A stretch of DNA of 64,000 nt from Carnobacterium iners (lineage in GTDB: Bacteria; Bacillota; Bacilli; Lactobacillales; Carnobacteriaceae). Below, in pieces: positions 16,984 through 25,748 of the stretch; the stretch's first letter is position 1; each line of letters opens with the position of its first letter. The notes beneath the pieces are model-generated. The model ran no database searches and had not been told where the DNA came from. It saw only the letters and a list, made by a program, of their open reading frames with translations. Both the position numbers and the translations under genes were made by a program. Where the stretch lies: assembly GCF_900177385.1 (NCBI RefSeq), contig NZ_FXBJ01000002.1:562001-626000 (forward strand), in the 5' to 3' direction.

Positions 16984-18369
16984 CACTAGTGTTGCATGAA
17001 ACATTATGTGTTTCACAAATTTGTTTATATTATTCCAATATGCAAAAAAGTCCTTTATACTGAACTCAGATGACTCATCCAAGACCAATAAAAAGGACCC
17101 AACACATGGATAAGTATAAAACAAATTCTGCTTTTAATAAATGGTTTTCTTCCATTAAGCTAAATCTTTTACCAAGCCCTATTCAAAAAAAGATTGTTGA
17201 CTTTGATAAATACCATAAGAAACTTAGTTTCTTCCAAGCTCTTCAACTTTTTCTTCATGGAATCAATGACGAAAAAGAAAGTCTTAGAGAGATGGATGCG
17301 GCTTTTGTTTCGAAAGAACTTCAAAAAGAAATGGGTATGACTAGTATCAGTTATTCTCAGCTCTCTAGAACTCTCTCAAAAATAGATTCAGAGATTCTTT
17401 TAGCCATTTTTAGTCAGCTAGTTAGTCAGGCTAAAAATAAAAGGCCCGTAACGAAACGAAATAGTCTCTACCTAATTGATTCTTCGACGTTTTCACTTAA
17501 CCAAAACCTTTATCAATGGGCTGATTTTCGTAAAACAAAATCAGGAGTTAAGCTTCACTTAAAACTCTGCTTTATGGATAATGACCATCTTTACCCAGAT
17601 GAATTTACACTGACTAACGCCGTCGAGCACGATACAAATCAGTTAGAAGTATTGGTTAATCAACCTGAAGCGACTTATGTGTTTGATCGCGGTTACCTTG
17701 ATTTTGAACGATTAGATACGATGCACTCGCAGGGCTACTTCTTTGTGACAAGAATCAAAAAGAATACAAAAGTTCATGTTTTAGAACCATTAGTAGCTTC
17801 CAAGAGTGAGTCCGTTATCAGCGACCAAATGGTCGCATTAGGTGCTCAGAACCATCTAACGTCCAGATTTCGTTTAGTAACCGTTCAAGACAAAAAGGGG
17901 AAAACTCTCCAGTTTATTACCAATCGTTTTGACTGCTCCTCTACTGACATTGCAGAAATGTACAAAGCACGTTGGCAAATAGAGCTGTTCTTCAAGCATA
18001 TTAAACAACATATGACGATTAAAAAGTTTTTTTCGAGAAGTGAAAAAGGGGTTGTCAATCAGCTGATTTTAGCCATGATTGCCAGTTTATTAACCTATTT
18101 GATTAAGTTAAAAACAAAAAGTAACCAGTCTGTTTTCCAAATCAAACGATTTTTTCGTTATCTGTTATTTCAACCGGCAGAAGAATGGTTTAATCTTTTG
18201 ATACCGACTTAGACCCTTAAAGAAAGGGTGTCCGTTGGTAATGGAATCAGTTGAATAAGTAAAATTTTCTGGAAATAGTCATCTTTTGCGTAAGCACTCC
18301 CTTTTTTTGCCTTTTTTCAGAAAAACAAGAAATGAGGTCAAATTAAGCTATGTTTATGCAACACTAGTG
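16984..18369 (+). mobile_element. Complete IS4-family-like element, copy 1
   Basis: A 1386-base element with terminal repeats CACTAGTGTTGCAT (16984-16997) and ATGCAACACTAGTG (18356-18369). It has a perfect 9-base target duplication ATAAAAAAT (16975-16983 and 18370-18378). It is inserted 84 bases to the right of the IS1380 element. A second copy of the same length lies at 25749-27134 in the opposite orientation. Short open frames in its right end (about 18286-18486) are not genes. Confidence 0.93.
17106..18212 (+). CDS. IS4 family transposase, copy 1
   Basis: A 368-residue DDE transposase. The first Asp is in LYLIDSSTFSLN, the second in YVFDRGYLDFERL, and the signature Y-x2-R-x3-E-x6-K appears as YKARWQIELFFKHIK near residue 290. 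An in-frame ATG at 17070 exists, but the ATG at 17106 follows AAAAAGGACC and gives the same N-terminus as copy 2. An inverted repeat GTCCTTT...AAAGGAC spans the leader and covers that ribosome site. It differs from copy 2 at about four residues, so one copy arose recently from the other or from a shared source. Confidence 0.92.
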   Translation: MDKYKTNSAFNKWFSSIKLNLLPSPIQKKIVDFDKYHKKLSFFQALQLFLHGINDEKESLREMDAAFVSKELQKEMGMTSISYSQLSRTLSKIDSEILLAIFSQLVSQAKNKRPVTKRNSLYLIDSSTFSLNQNLYQWADFRKTKSGVKLHLKLCFMDNDHLYPDEFTLTNAVEHDTNQLEVLVNQPEATYVFDRGYLDFERLDTMHSQGYFFVTRIKKNTKVHVLEPLVASKSESVISDQMVALGAQNHLTSRFRLVTVQDKKGKTLQFITNRFDCSSTDIAEMYKARWQIELFFKHIKQHMTIKKFFSRSEKGVVNQLILAMIASLLTYLIKLKTKSNQSVFQIKRFFRYLLFQPAEEWFNLLIPT

Positions 18370-18839
18370 ATAAAAAATATATCATTTTTCTTTTATCTTC
18401 CTTCAAGACTTTTTAGAATGTCCTATTCTATTACTAGCTTATTATTATATTTTACATTAATTAACAATAGGCGTTTCCAAAAATAATCTTTATATCATTA
18501 TTGAGTATAAGTACCTCTATCGTCAAAAAAGTTGTTCATTTTTTAGAATAATTAAGATTTTATGACAAGCTTTTAGAGTTTCCTTCCTAGTTCCATATAC
18601 CATCCAGAATAACATGTGTAAATTAATTACCAAAAAAGTTTATTATCACACAGATTTTTAGTATTAATGAACATAAAAAGCTAATTTCGTCTCAAAATTT
18701 TGACTACTCTCCTAATTAATAGAGCACATTTTCTTGTGTCCTATTTTTTAAATAGTAAATAGAATTAGATTATTTAGTGATAAAGAGTTTTTTCTGGTAT
18801 TATATTCTTACTAACATTTAAATAGGAGGTAAAGACACC

Positions 18840-20036
18840 ATGCTGAAATTTGAACATAAATTACGTGGAAACGTAGCACTAGGCATAAATCCAGTTGGAT
18901 GTATGCAAGAAGTAGTGAATGAAATTGATTATGTAAAAAAGAAAGGACCTTATGAAGGAGCAAAAAAGGTTTTAATCGTTGGTGCATCATCAAGCTATGG
19001 TTTAGCTACTCGAATTAGTCTAGCTTTTGGAGCAGGAGCAGATACAATCGGTGTTTCTTTTGAAAAAGGCCCAAAAAGTGAAAGAAATTTAGGCACCGCT
19101 GGTTGGTATAATAATATTGCGTTTCGAGAAGAAGCTGAAAAAGAAGGATTAATTGCTAAAAACTTTGTTCAAGATGCTTTCAGCTATGAAAGTAAGCAAG
19201 AAGTTATCAATTATATAAAGAATGATTTTGGTGGTAAAATAGATTTAGTCGTTTATAGTTTGGCAAGTGGTGTTAGAAAAGATCCTGACACTGGAGAAGT
19301 CTACCACTCTTCTATTAAAGCTATTGGAGAACCCGTCGTTGGTCCAACCATTGACATGCAAGAACAACTGTACTACACTGAAACACTCGATTACGCAACG
19401 GATCAAGAAATCGCTGATACGGTAAAAGTAATGGGTGGAGAAGACTGGCAATTATGGATGGAAGCACTAAAAGAAGCGGACGTATTAGCTGATGGTGTTT
19501 TAACAACAAATTATTCTTATTTAGGAACTGAACTGAATCATTCTTATTATGGTCAAGCAACTCTTGGTGCTGCTAAAGCAGATTGCGATGAGAAGGCAAA
19601 TAATATCAATGCATTACTGTCTGATATCAATGGTAAAGCTCAGATTGTTGTAGCAACTGCTGTTACGACTAAAGCAAGTGCCGTTATTCCTTTTTTCCCT
19701 GTTTATTGTATTGCACTTTATAAAGTAATGGCTGAGCAAGGTACCCACGAAACACCAATCATGCATCAAGATCGAATTTATCGAGAAATGATTTATGGTG
19801 GCAAACCTGAGTACGATGAGTTTAATCGACTTAGACCTGATAACTGGGAAATTGATGAAGATATTCAAGCTAAAACAAAGGCATTAGTCCAAAAAATAAA
19901 TGCAGAAAACTTTAAATCTGATATGACAGCTTATGATATGCTTTTCAAAGAATTCTCAGTTTTAAGTGGCTTCTTAGTTGAAAACTATGTAGAAAAAGAT
20001 GTTACTTTAGAAGAATTAAAAGCATTGAAGTATTAA
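18840..20036 (+). CDS. fabV: Trans-2-enoyl-CoA/ACP reductase FabV
   Basis: A 398-residue NADH-dependent enoyl reductase of the short-chain dehydrogenase superfamily. The cofactor site is near VLIVGASSSYGLATRI (residues 44-59). The FabV-type catalytic Y-x8-K is in YGQATLGAAK (near 236-245). The length of about 400 is characteristic and longer than FabI. It performs the last step of fatty-acid elongation or reduces crotonyl-CoA, and FabV enzymes are generally tolerant to triclosan. AGGAGG lies before ATG. No other fab gene is adjacent; it sits alone between IS elements. The 18379-18839 stretch upstream is AT-rich, with only weak -10-like boxes visible. Confidence 0.93.
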   Translation: MLKFEHKLRGNVALGINPVGCMQEVVNEIDYVKKKGPYEGAKKVLIVGASSSYGLATRISLAFGAGADTIGVSFEKGPKSERNLGTAGWYNNIAFREEAEKEGLIAKNFVQDAFSYESKQEVINYIKNDFGGKIDLVVYSLASGVRKDPDTGEVYHSSIKAIGEPVVGPTIDMQEQLYYTETLDYATDQEIADTVKVMGGEDWQLWMEALKEADVLADGVLTTNYSYLGTELNHSYYGQATLGAAKADCDEKANNINALLSDINGKAQIVVATAVTTKASAVIPFFPVYCIALYKVMAEQGTHETPIMHQDRIYREMIYGGKPEYDEFNRLRPDNWEIDEDIQAKTKALVQKINAENFKSDMTAYDMLFKEFSVLSGFLVENYVEKDVTLEELKALKY

Positions 20037-20071
20037 TTTCCACTATCTAAATCACCTATTTACCAATCTAT

Positions 20072-20127
20072 CAAAAAACGGTATGTATCAAGAGGTTCTA
20101 GTCTCTTTGATAAATACCGTTTTTTAC
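20072..20127. terminator. Bidirectional terminator after fabV
   Basis: A long stem (AAAAAACGGTATGTATCAAGAG pairing imperfectly with CTCTTTGATAAATACCGTTTTTT) with T-runs on both strands, between convergent genes. Confidence 0.85.
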
Positions 20128-20128
20128 A

Positions 20129-21040
20129 TTACCTATTAATCAGTATTAAGGCAATAATCGTCAAAATAATCGCTACTTGATTTTTTCTGGTTATTTTTTC
20201 TTTAAATAGTAAAAATCCACCTATATTAATTAGTACAATACTCCCTGCACTGTAAATTGGGAATACGACAGACGTTTTTAAAGTCGCTAATGCTAGAATT
20301 AAAAAATAAGAAGAAAACAAATTAGGTATTCCTACCGCAAAGCCTATGAGTATATCTTTTTTCATTATTTCTCCTTTTTTTCTAAACGTATAGAAAATAC
20401 TAATTAAAAATGCTACAAAAAACAGAGCAAAAAGAAAGACATCTTTGTAGTCATTTAAAGCATATTTTTGATAAAACTTACTTGAAAACTCGGCCATCCC
20501 TCCAAAGATAAATAAGAAAATAATAGTCGGTTTAACGTCAAATTTTTCAAGAGACTTTTGTGATAAATTAACAATTAAGATGGAAACTAAGGATAGAATA
20601 ATCCCTATCCATTGAATGGTAGAAGGAAATTCTTTCCATATTACGATTGAAAAAATCATTGGAATCAATATCCCTAATTTAGCAATTGTACCTGAAATCC
20701 CTACCCCATTTTCCTTTATACTTTTTTGATAGTAGACAAATGAAAGAAAAAAGAATGATCCAAATATTCCTCCGATGATTAATCCCCATATAATACTAGA
20801 ATAAGGAGATAAAATGTAATCATTGTTACTAGATAACAATGAAAACTCAGTTGCAAATGAGCTTTCACGAGTAATACCAAATAATAATCCTTTTGAAAAA
20901 ATTAGAAACAGACTGATAGCAAATGCGATAAAGTAGTTGGCATTTGTTATAACGTATCTATTTGCATTTGTTCCTTCTGTGTATTTAAAAATAAGAGCAA
21001 TCGACGCACTACATATAATGGCTAACGTTAGATAAAACAT
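20129..21040 (-). CDS. EamA/DMT-type membrane transporter
   Basis: A 303-residue membrane protein with about ten hydrophobic helices in two similar halves, as in the drug/metabolite transporter superfamily. Short charged linkers and the C-terminal pattern FPIYSAGSIVLINIGGFLLF, then FKEKITRKNQVAI, are typical of EamA domain ends. Direction and substrate are unknown; members often export amino acids or metabolites. Monocistronic, downstream of gloB but separated from it by a hairpin. Confidence 0.75.
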   Translation of the reverse strand: MFYLTLAIICSASIALIFKYTEGTNANRYVITNANYFIAFAISLFLIFSKGLLFGITRESSFATEFSLLSSNNDYILSPYSSIIWGLIIGGIFGSFFFLSFVYYQKSIKENGVGISGTIAKLGILIPMIFSIVIWKEFPSTIQWIGIILSLVSILIVNLSQKSLEKFDVKPTIIFLFIFGGMAEFSSKFYQKYALNDYKDVFLFALFFVAFLISIFYTFRKKGEIMKKDILIGFAVGIPNLFSSYFLILALATLKTSVVFPIYSAGSIVLINIGGFLLFKEKITRKNQVAIILTIIALILINR

Positions 21041-21067
21041 ACTAGCTCCTTTTCAAATTCCGGTATA

Positions 21068-21115
21068 TTTTTAATAGCTAACAGAGATCGTCTTTGTTAG
21101 CTATTATTTTTTATT
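21068..21115 (-). terminator. Terminator after gloB
   Basis: The stem AATAGCTAACA / TGTTAGCTATT with an 11-base loop and T-rich flanks, located between gloB and the transporter gene. Confidence 0.7.
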
Positions 21116-21147
21116 CTATTTAGATTTTTTATCCTTTAGGAGGTGCT

Positions 21148-21849
21148 CTAAAAAAGATCACGAGCTTGACGCAGTTCTTTAAAATCTTCTAAGCTATTTG
21201 CTTGAAGGAATAGATTGATCTTTTTCTCCCTACCAATCGTCGTTGGTAAGGTTGGTTGTCCTTTTGTACGCAAATCATTAGTTTTTACTAAGACTTCAGA
21301 AATCACCTTATTAGACGGTTCTATAGCCTGCGAAAAGCGTAAATTAGTTTGCGTATATTCATGCGCTGCGTATACTAGTACCTCATCATCTAATTGGTTA
21401 AATTTTTGTAAGGCATCGTATTGAGCTTGATAATCTTTTGTAAAAACTCGACCACAACCTGCTGAAAATAAAGCATCTCCGCAAAAAAGTATCTTTTTCG
21501 CTAAGTAACTAATGTGACCATCAGTGTGTCCGGCTGTTTTTATTACATTGAAATTTTTATTTAATAGATTAAAAGAGTCGCCTTCAACTACGATATGATT
21601 AGCTAAAGAACTTGTTTCTTCAGGTCCATAAATAGAAATGCCTGGATACGTTACCAAAATTTCTTGGACTCCTCCAATATGATCGTCATGATTGTGAGTT
21701 AGTAGGATAGCCTTCAACTCTAGATTCTTTTCTACTAGATAACCTATCACACCTCTAGCTTCTCCTGGATCGACTATTACTGCCTCTGTGCCTTCTTCAA
21801 TAACCCAAATATAGTTATCAGAAAAAGCTTTTATTGGATGAATGGTCAT
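21148..21849 (-). CDS. gloB: Hydroxyacylglutathione hydrolase (glyoxalase II) type MBL-fold enzyme
   Basis: A 233-residue metallo-beta-lactamase fold hydrolase that releases D-lactate from S-lactoylglutathione. The metal motif THNHDDH (residues 51-57), the HTDGHISYL segment and FCGDALFSAGCGRVF (bridging Asp) are present, as is the C-terminal AAHEYTQTNLRFS expected for true GloB. It is slightly shorter than the classical 250 residues. It follows the YbaK gene by 2 bases, so the pair is an operon. A glyoxalase-I-like gene lies 7 kb away at 28921. Confidence 0.87.
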   Translation of the reverse strand: MTIHPIKAFSDNYIWVIEEGTEAVIVDPGEARGVIGYLVEKNLELKAILLTHNHDDHIGGVQEILVTYPGISIYGPEETSSLANHIVVEGDSFNLLNKNFNVIKTAGHTDGHISYLAKKILFCGDALFSAGCGRVFTKDYQAQYDALQKFNQLDDEVLVYAAHEYTQTNLRFSQAIEPSNKVISEVLVKTNDLRTKGQPTLPTTIGREKKINLFLQANSLEDFKELRQARDLF

Positions 21850-21851
21850 CG

Positions 21852-22328
21852 TTAACCCTCCTCATTATAGCTAAATAATTCATTCCCAAGTAAATCAATA
21901 ATTTTTTTCAAATCTTTAGCTAAAATAACCATCGTTTGGTCAGGTCTAGCAGGAGCAAAAACAAGTTTTTCTTGTTCAAAAAGCTCTTCATCTACTATTA
22001 TTGGAATCGTATTTTCATATCCTAAAGGTGTTACTGCCCCTGCTTTTTGACCAGTGATCGTTTCCATTTCCTCTTGTTTCACAACAGCTACTTTTTCGCC
22101 TACAACTTGCTTTAATCGCTTAAAATCAGTTCGTTTCGTTGTAAAAGTTACAAATGAATAGTACTGTTCAGATTTTCCTTTTAAAAATAGTGCTTTAGTC
22201 TCCGTACCTGCGAATCCTTTTTCTGCTTTCATTATTACAGCATCTTCATTTGTATAAATAGGATCATGATTATACAATTCAAAATAAATGGAATGACTTC
22301 TTAAAAATTCTTCAAGATTTACTATCAT
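21852..22328 (-). CDS. YbaK/ProX-type aminoacyl-tRNA editing domain protein
   Basis: A 158-residue free-standing editing domain related to YbaK and ProXp-ala, which hydrolyse mischarged tRNA. Family features include the TKALFLKGKSEQYYSFVTF core strand with its conserved Lys, and QKAGAVTPLGYEN with the GxxxP loop (near 92-104). Which tRNA it proofreads cannot be told from this. The start ATG follows AAGGAGGAAAA. First gene of a pair with gloB. Confidence 0.82.
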   Translation of the reverse strand: MIVNLEEFLRSHSIYFELYNHDPIYTNEDAVIMKAEKGFAGTETKALFLKGKSEQYYSFVTFTTKRTDFKRLKQVVGEKVAVVKQEEMETITGQKAGAVTPLGYENTIPIIVDEELFEQEKLVFAPARPDQTMVILAKDLKKIIDLLGNELFSYNEEG

Positions 22329-22447
22329 CTTTTTTCCTCCTTATTTGTATATCTACATCTATTTTGTTCTTTTTGACTGTTTTTCAAAAGTACCGTTGAG
22401 ATTGTCCTACTAAACTACTAATCAGCGACTCTTCATTAGTATAAAAT

Positions 22448-22478
22448 AAAAAAGACCTGTTCACAAAAAAACAAGTCC
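22448..22478 (-). terminator. Terminator next to the ISLre2 insertion
   Basis: On the minus strand GACTTGTT and AACAGGTC pair and are followed by TTTTTT. It probably ended transcription of the 129-residue gene at 24196-24585 before the ISLre2 element inserted between the two. Confidence 0.55.
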
Positions 22479-22482
22479 CATT

Positions 22483-24163
22483 GTTTGTGTCAAGTTTTTC
22501 TCGGTCGTCCTATTACTAGGCTAGTTTGGCGTTCTACTTTTGTACACCTATCTGCTACCGCACGGCTTTGCCGTTTGCTGGCCCATCTGTTTGGAGAACG
22601 TTCCAAAAAAATGGAACCTTCCCCAAACAGACAGGAATTATCGAAAACTTTTAATTAACTGCCCCATTGCTGAAGAATGAGGGGCATACAACGGAATCGT
22701 TCCTTTCTTTGCCCCAACTGACTGACGCGTCTTTTGATGCATTAAAGACGATACACGAACGGTTTGTTTCACCTTACGTTGTTGTCTTGTACTTCTAGTT
22801 TGCTGGTGAAGATATGCTTTACGTAACGTTTGATTTAAGATCCCTTGTTTCACTTTCACCATGGCTTCACAACCGACTTCGCTCCAATGCATTCCACGTT
22901 TTTTCATCCGATAAGAAATATGGCGTTGATTCGATTCCATTGCGCCTAAACCTCTGGCATCCTTCGGTACTTGTTCTACTTTTTCTCGCCAATCAAAAAT
23001 CCGATCCCAATTTCTTAAAAGATAAGTTCGAAAACTAGTCAGTTTTTCTACTGCTTGTGTTTCTTCTAAGGTACTTTCATAAGTGTCCAACCAGATCGTT
23101 AGGGCCTCTAAATCATGTTTTTTAAGCGCTTGATGAATGTTCTGTTTAAAGAGATTACTTTGTACACCAAAAGCACGGTTCAGGCCTTGAAAGATGTGAT
23201 AAGCGTCTAATTGATTCAACACGGGATAATTCGACTGCGAAAAAGTTTCTTGGAATTTATCTGCGGTATAGCCTGGTCCACCATCGCTATTGGTAATGAT
23301 TTGAGCGTGTTGTAACGCGTAATGAGTCGCTGTAAAAGCTTGTACTTCTGCCCAAAAACCAGCCGTCTTTTTAGTCGTCATAATGGCTTTAGGCTCGTTC
23401 AAGGAGACTCTCTTTCCATTTTTCTGCCAGCCTTCATAAACAAGTGCATGATGAACCTCTAAACTTTTTTTCTTTGTTGTCCCACGGACAAATACACCAT
23501 CTGCTTCGGCATAGAAATAATCGACTTTTTTTCCTTCTGGTAACGCTGCTGACTCTTCTAGCTCAATCACCATTTCTTCGTCTTCACACGCTTGTGCTTC
23601 TCCCACTCGTTTAAGGAGGCTGCCTACTGTTTGATGGCTCATCGCTACTGCTGTCCATTCTTTCAGTGTTTCAGCGGTGTCCCGATAGGTACACTTACTG
23701 GCTAACTCTGCTACTTTGACTTCTACGAGTGGACTATGACGTTGGTATTTTCTAATCCCCAACCACTCATCTAATGGATAATGATTTTGATTCTCTTGAT
23801 CTGCCATTAAAGTACGACGGTAACGGACAGGCCCAAAAATAAATTGGACTGTTTTCCAATCTTCTCGCTTTACTTTCCATCCTTCTTGTTGCTTTTGTTC
23901 CTTAATCGTTTGGTTTATGTGTATAAATATATCTCCTAATAATTCCGTAAATACTTCATACATATAAAGCTGAATAGATTCTTCTGTAGCAATTAAATCG
24001 CTTGATTCCTTTATTATTTCGTATAATTTTGATATAATGTTATCCATAAGAAGGCCTCTTCCATTTATGTATTTGCCGTGTAAGCATACATTTATGATAG
24101 AACGCCTTCTTTATTTTTGCTAGTAAAAAGATAATATCCTCTCGAGAACTATTTTACACGTAC
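22483..24163 (-). mobile_element. Complete ISLre2-family-like element, copy 1
   Basis: A 1681-base element. The left end begins GTTTGTGTCAAGTTTTTCTC and the right end is the complement of GTATGTGTACAATAG-like sequence; specifically it ends CTATTTTACACGTAC. These are imperfect inverted repeats of about 23 bases. A perfect 9-base target duplication AGTCCCATT flanks it (22474-22482 and 24164-24172). Same length as copy 2 at 27165-28845 but clearly diverged in sequence. Confidence 0.9.
22638..24047 (-). CDS. ISLre2 family transposase, copy 1
   Basis: A 469-residue transposase of the ISLre2 (UPF0236) family. Typical segments are the FGPVRYRRTLM strand followed by DEWLGIRKYQRHSP, the acidic VDYFYAEADGVFVRG with a likely catalytic Asp (near 180), IITNSDGGPGY, and the C-terminal LGAMESNQRHISYRMKKRGMHWS. 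It is uninterrupted. The start is preceded by a hairpin whose right arm GGCCTTCTT abuts the ATG. Against copy 2 the N-terminal 60 residues differ at many positions, so the two elements were acquired separately. Confidence 0.9.
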   Translation of the reverse strand: MDNIISKLYEIIKESSDLIATEESIQLYMYEVFTELLGDIFIHINQTIKEQKQQEGWKVKREDWKTVQFIFGPVRYRRTLMADQENQNHYPLDEWLGIRKYQRHSPLVEVKVAELASKCTYRDTAETLKEWTAVAMSHQTVGSLLKRVGEAQACEDEEMVIELEESAALPEGKKVDYFYAEADGVFVRGTTKKKSLEVHHALVYEGWQKNGKRVSLNEPKAIMTTKKTAGFWAEVQAFTATHYALQHAQIITNSDGGPGYTADKFQETFSQSNYPVLNQLDAYHIFQGLNRAFGVQSNLFKQNIHQALKKHDLEALTIWLDTYESTLEETQAVEKLTSFRTYLLRNWDRIFDWREKVEQVPKDARGLGAMESNQRHISYRMKKRGMHWSEVGCEAMVKVKQGILNQTLRKAYLHQQTRSTRQQRKVKQTVRVSSLMHQKTRQSVGAKKGTIPLYAPHSSAMGQLIKSFR

Positions 24164-24195
24164 AGTCCCATTCATCTATTAATTCATCTATTAAT

Positions 24196-24585
24196 TCATT
24201 TAAGATTTAAATCTGCTAACGAAACAATTTCTGAGGTGAGTTTGACTTGTCCAATAACTCCTAGTACTGTCGTTGGTGCAGCTAATAAAAATAAAGGACC
24301 AGATACGACGGTTGTAATCAGCCCACCTGAAATTTTAGAAAGCCACTTACCTTCACCGATTTTCACTTTTATTAAATTATCTGAAAAATCCTCAATTACG
24401 ATAGTTAAAGCTTTACTACCAATGCCTAATGTCCACTTACTCTCTTTTTTTATCTGACAGACCCATTCTAACTGATTACCCTCTTGCTCTTGAAGTTCAT
24501 AGTCTTTTGAAGCAACATATTTTCTGACGTTTTCTTTAAAAGAATCTAATTTTGATAAATCTTTTTTGTAATAAATCTCTTTCAT
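24196..24585 (-). CDS. Hypothetical protein with C-terminal hydrophobic segment, 129 aa
   Basis: No family recognised. Residues 1-85 are a mixed, charged domain (EWVCQIKKESKWTLGIGS, then IVIEDFSDNLIKVKIGEGKW). Residues 88-112 (GGLITTVVSGPLFLLAAPTTVLGVIG) form a hydrophobic stretch that may be a membrane hairpin or anchor. There is no signal peptide at the N-terminus. The ATG at 24585 has GGAGGA upstream. Its 3' flank was separated from its probable terminator by the ISLre2 insertion. A short direct repeat (CATCTATTAATT twice, 24173-24196) overlaps its 3' end. Confidence 0.65.
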   Translation of the reverse strand: MKEIYYKKDLSKLDSFKENVRKYVASKDYELQEQEGNQLEWVCQIKKESKWTLGIGSKALTIVIEDFSDNLIKVKIGEGKWLSKISGGLITTVVSGPLFLLAAPTTVLGVIGQVKLTSEIVSLADLNLK

Positions 24586-24696
24586 TTTTTATTCTCCTCC
24601 GCTAAAAAATTAGTGTATAAGGGTATTATAACACGTTAAGTTTATTAAATATAAAAAGTTTTCTTGTTATTTTCACTACAAAAATAGATTAGAGAT

Positions 24697-24746
24697 AAAA
24701 AAAGAGAGAAAGCATTTTTAAAACAATTTCTCTTCTTCTCTTTTTC
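24697..24746 (-). terminator. Probable terminator after the yghU-like gene
   Basis: An imperfect stem AAAAAGAGAGAAA / TTTCTCTTCTTCTCTTTTT with flanking T or A runs, just downstream of the stop codon. Confidence 0.5.
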
Positions 24747-24770
24747 TATAAAAGAAAATTTTATCTTGAC

Positions 24771-25559
24771 CTACTCTCCAAGTGGTTGATACTCTACTTC
24801 TAAACCTTTTTGAACACCTGGTCGCTCTGCAATACGATGAGACCATTCTAAGAAATGAGGGTATTCATCTATATTTAAAAATTCGTAAGAACCTTTATAT
24901 AATTTTCCTAAAGCTAAAAGACCATACCAAGACCATATAGCAATATCTGCAATACTGTAGCTATCTCCCGCGATATAAGGACGCTGTTCTAAGGTTTTAT
25001 CAAGTAAATCTAACTGACGTTTCGTTTCCATCGTAAATCGATCGATTGGGTATTTCAACGGCTCTGGAGCATAAGCGAAAAAGTGGCCGAATCCTCCACC
25101 AACATAAGGGCCTGCTCCCATTTGCCAGTATAACCAATTAAGTGTTTCGGTTCGACCATGAATATCCGTTGGAATCAGTTGCTCAAATTTCTCAGCTAAA
25201 TAAAGAAGAATAGAGCCTGATTCAAAAACCTCTAGACGAGGACTTTGGCTTTGGTCAACAAGGGCAGGAATCTTAGAGTTAGGATTAATTGTGACAAATT
25301 CTGAACCAAATTGATCGCCTTTCCCGATATCAATCGCATACAAATCATAATCTGCGCCCTCTACACCTAATTCCTTTAACTCTTCAAACATAATAGCGAC
25401 TTTAATACCATTTGGTGTTCCTAATGAATAAAGTTGGAACGGAGCCTCCCCAATTGGTAATTTTTGCTCAAAACGACTGCCTGCTGTTGGACGATTGCCA
25501 CCTTTTTTTGCGTTCTCTTCTTCCCACTGCCATACTTTTGGTAATGTATATTCCGTCAT
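24771..25559 (-). CDS. Glutathione S-transferase family protein, YghU-like
   Basis: A 262-residue thioredoxin-fold plus helical-domain protein closely resembling E. coli YghU, a glutathione-dependent disulfide-bond reductase. Matching stretches include LPIGEAPFQLYSLGTPNGIK, the cis-Pro segment NPNSKIPALVD, the ESGSILLYLAEKF loop that holds the gamma-glutamyl group, and GGGFGHFFAYAP. The first in-frame ATG (25598) gives a non-homologous extension; ATG at 25559 follows GAGGAG by 7 bases and matches the family N-terminus. A glutathione-linked enzyme in a Lactobacillales genome suggests imported or endogenous glutathione. Confidence 0.9.
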   Translation of the reverse strand: MTEYTLPKVWQWEEENAKKGGNRPTAGSRFEQKLPIGEAPFQLYSLGTPNGIKVAIMFEELKELGVEGADYDLYAIDIGKGDQFGSEFVTINPNSKIPALVDQSQSPRLEVFESGSILLYLAEKFEQLIPTDIHGRTETLNWLYWQMGAGPYVGGGFGHFFAYAPEPLKYPIDRFTMETKRQLDLLDKTLEQRPYIAGDSYSIADIAIWSWYGLLALGKLYKGSYEFLNIDEYPHFLEWSHRIAERPGVQKGLEVEYQPLGE

Positions 25560-25748
25560 CATACCACTCCTCATAATAATCATTTGTGCCTTCATCATAC
25601 TACTCCTAAACTAATATAACTAAAATTTAGCTCATTCATCTGTGGCAAAATTAGTCGTATCCTTTATCATGACTATTTTTATATCAATAATTTTGATACG
25701 AATCTCTCGACTCCTTTAGTACTCTCTCTGCTTTTACCTATTGATAAT

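Noticed and set aside
18286-18486. 66-residue open frame
   Set aside because: It spans the right end of IS4 copy 1 and its flank, has no ribosome site and no protein-like composition.
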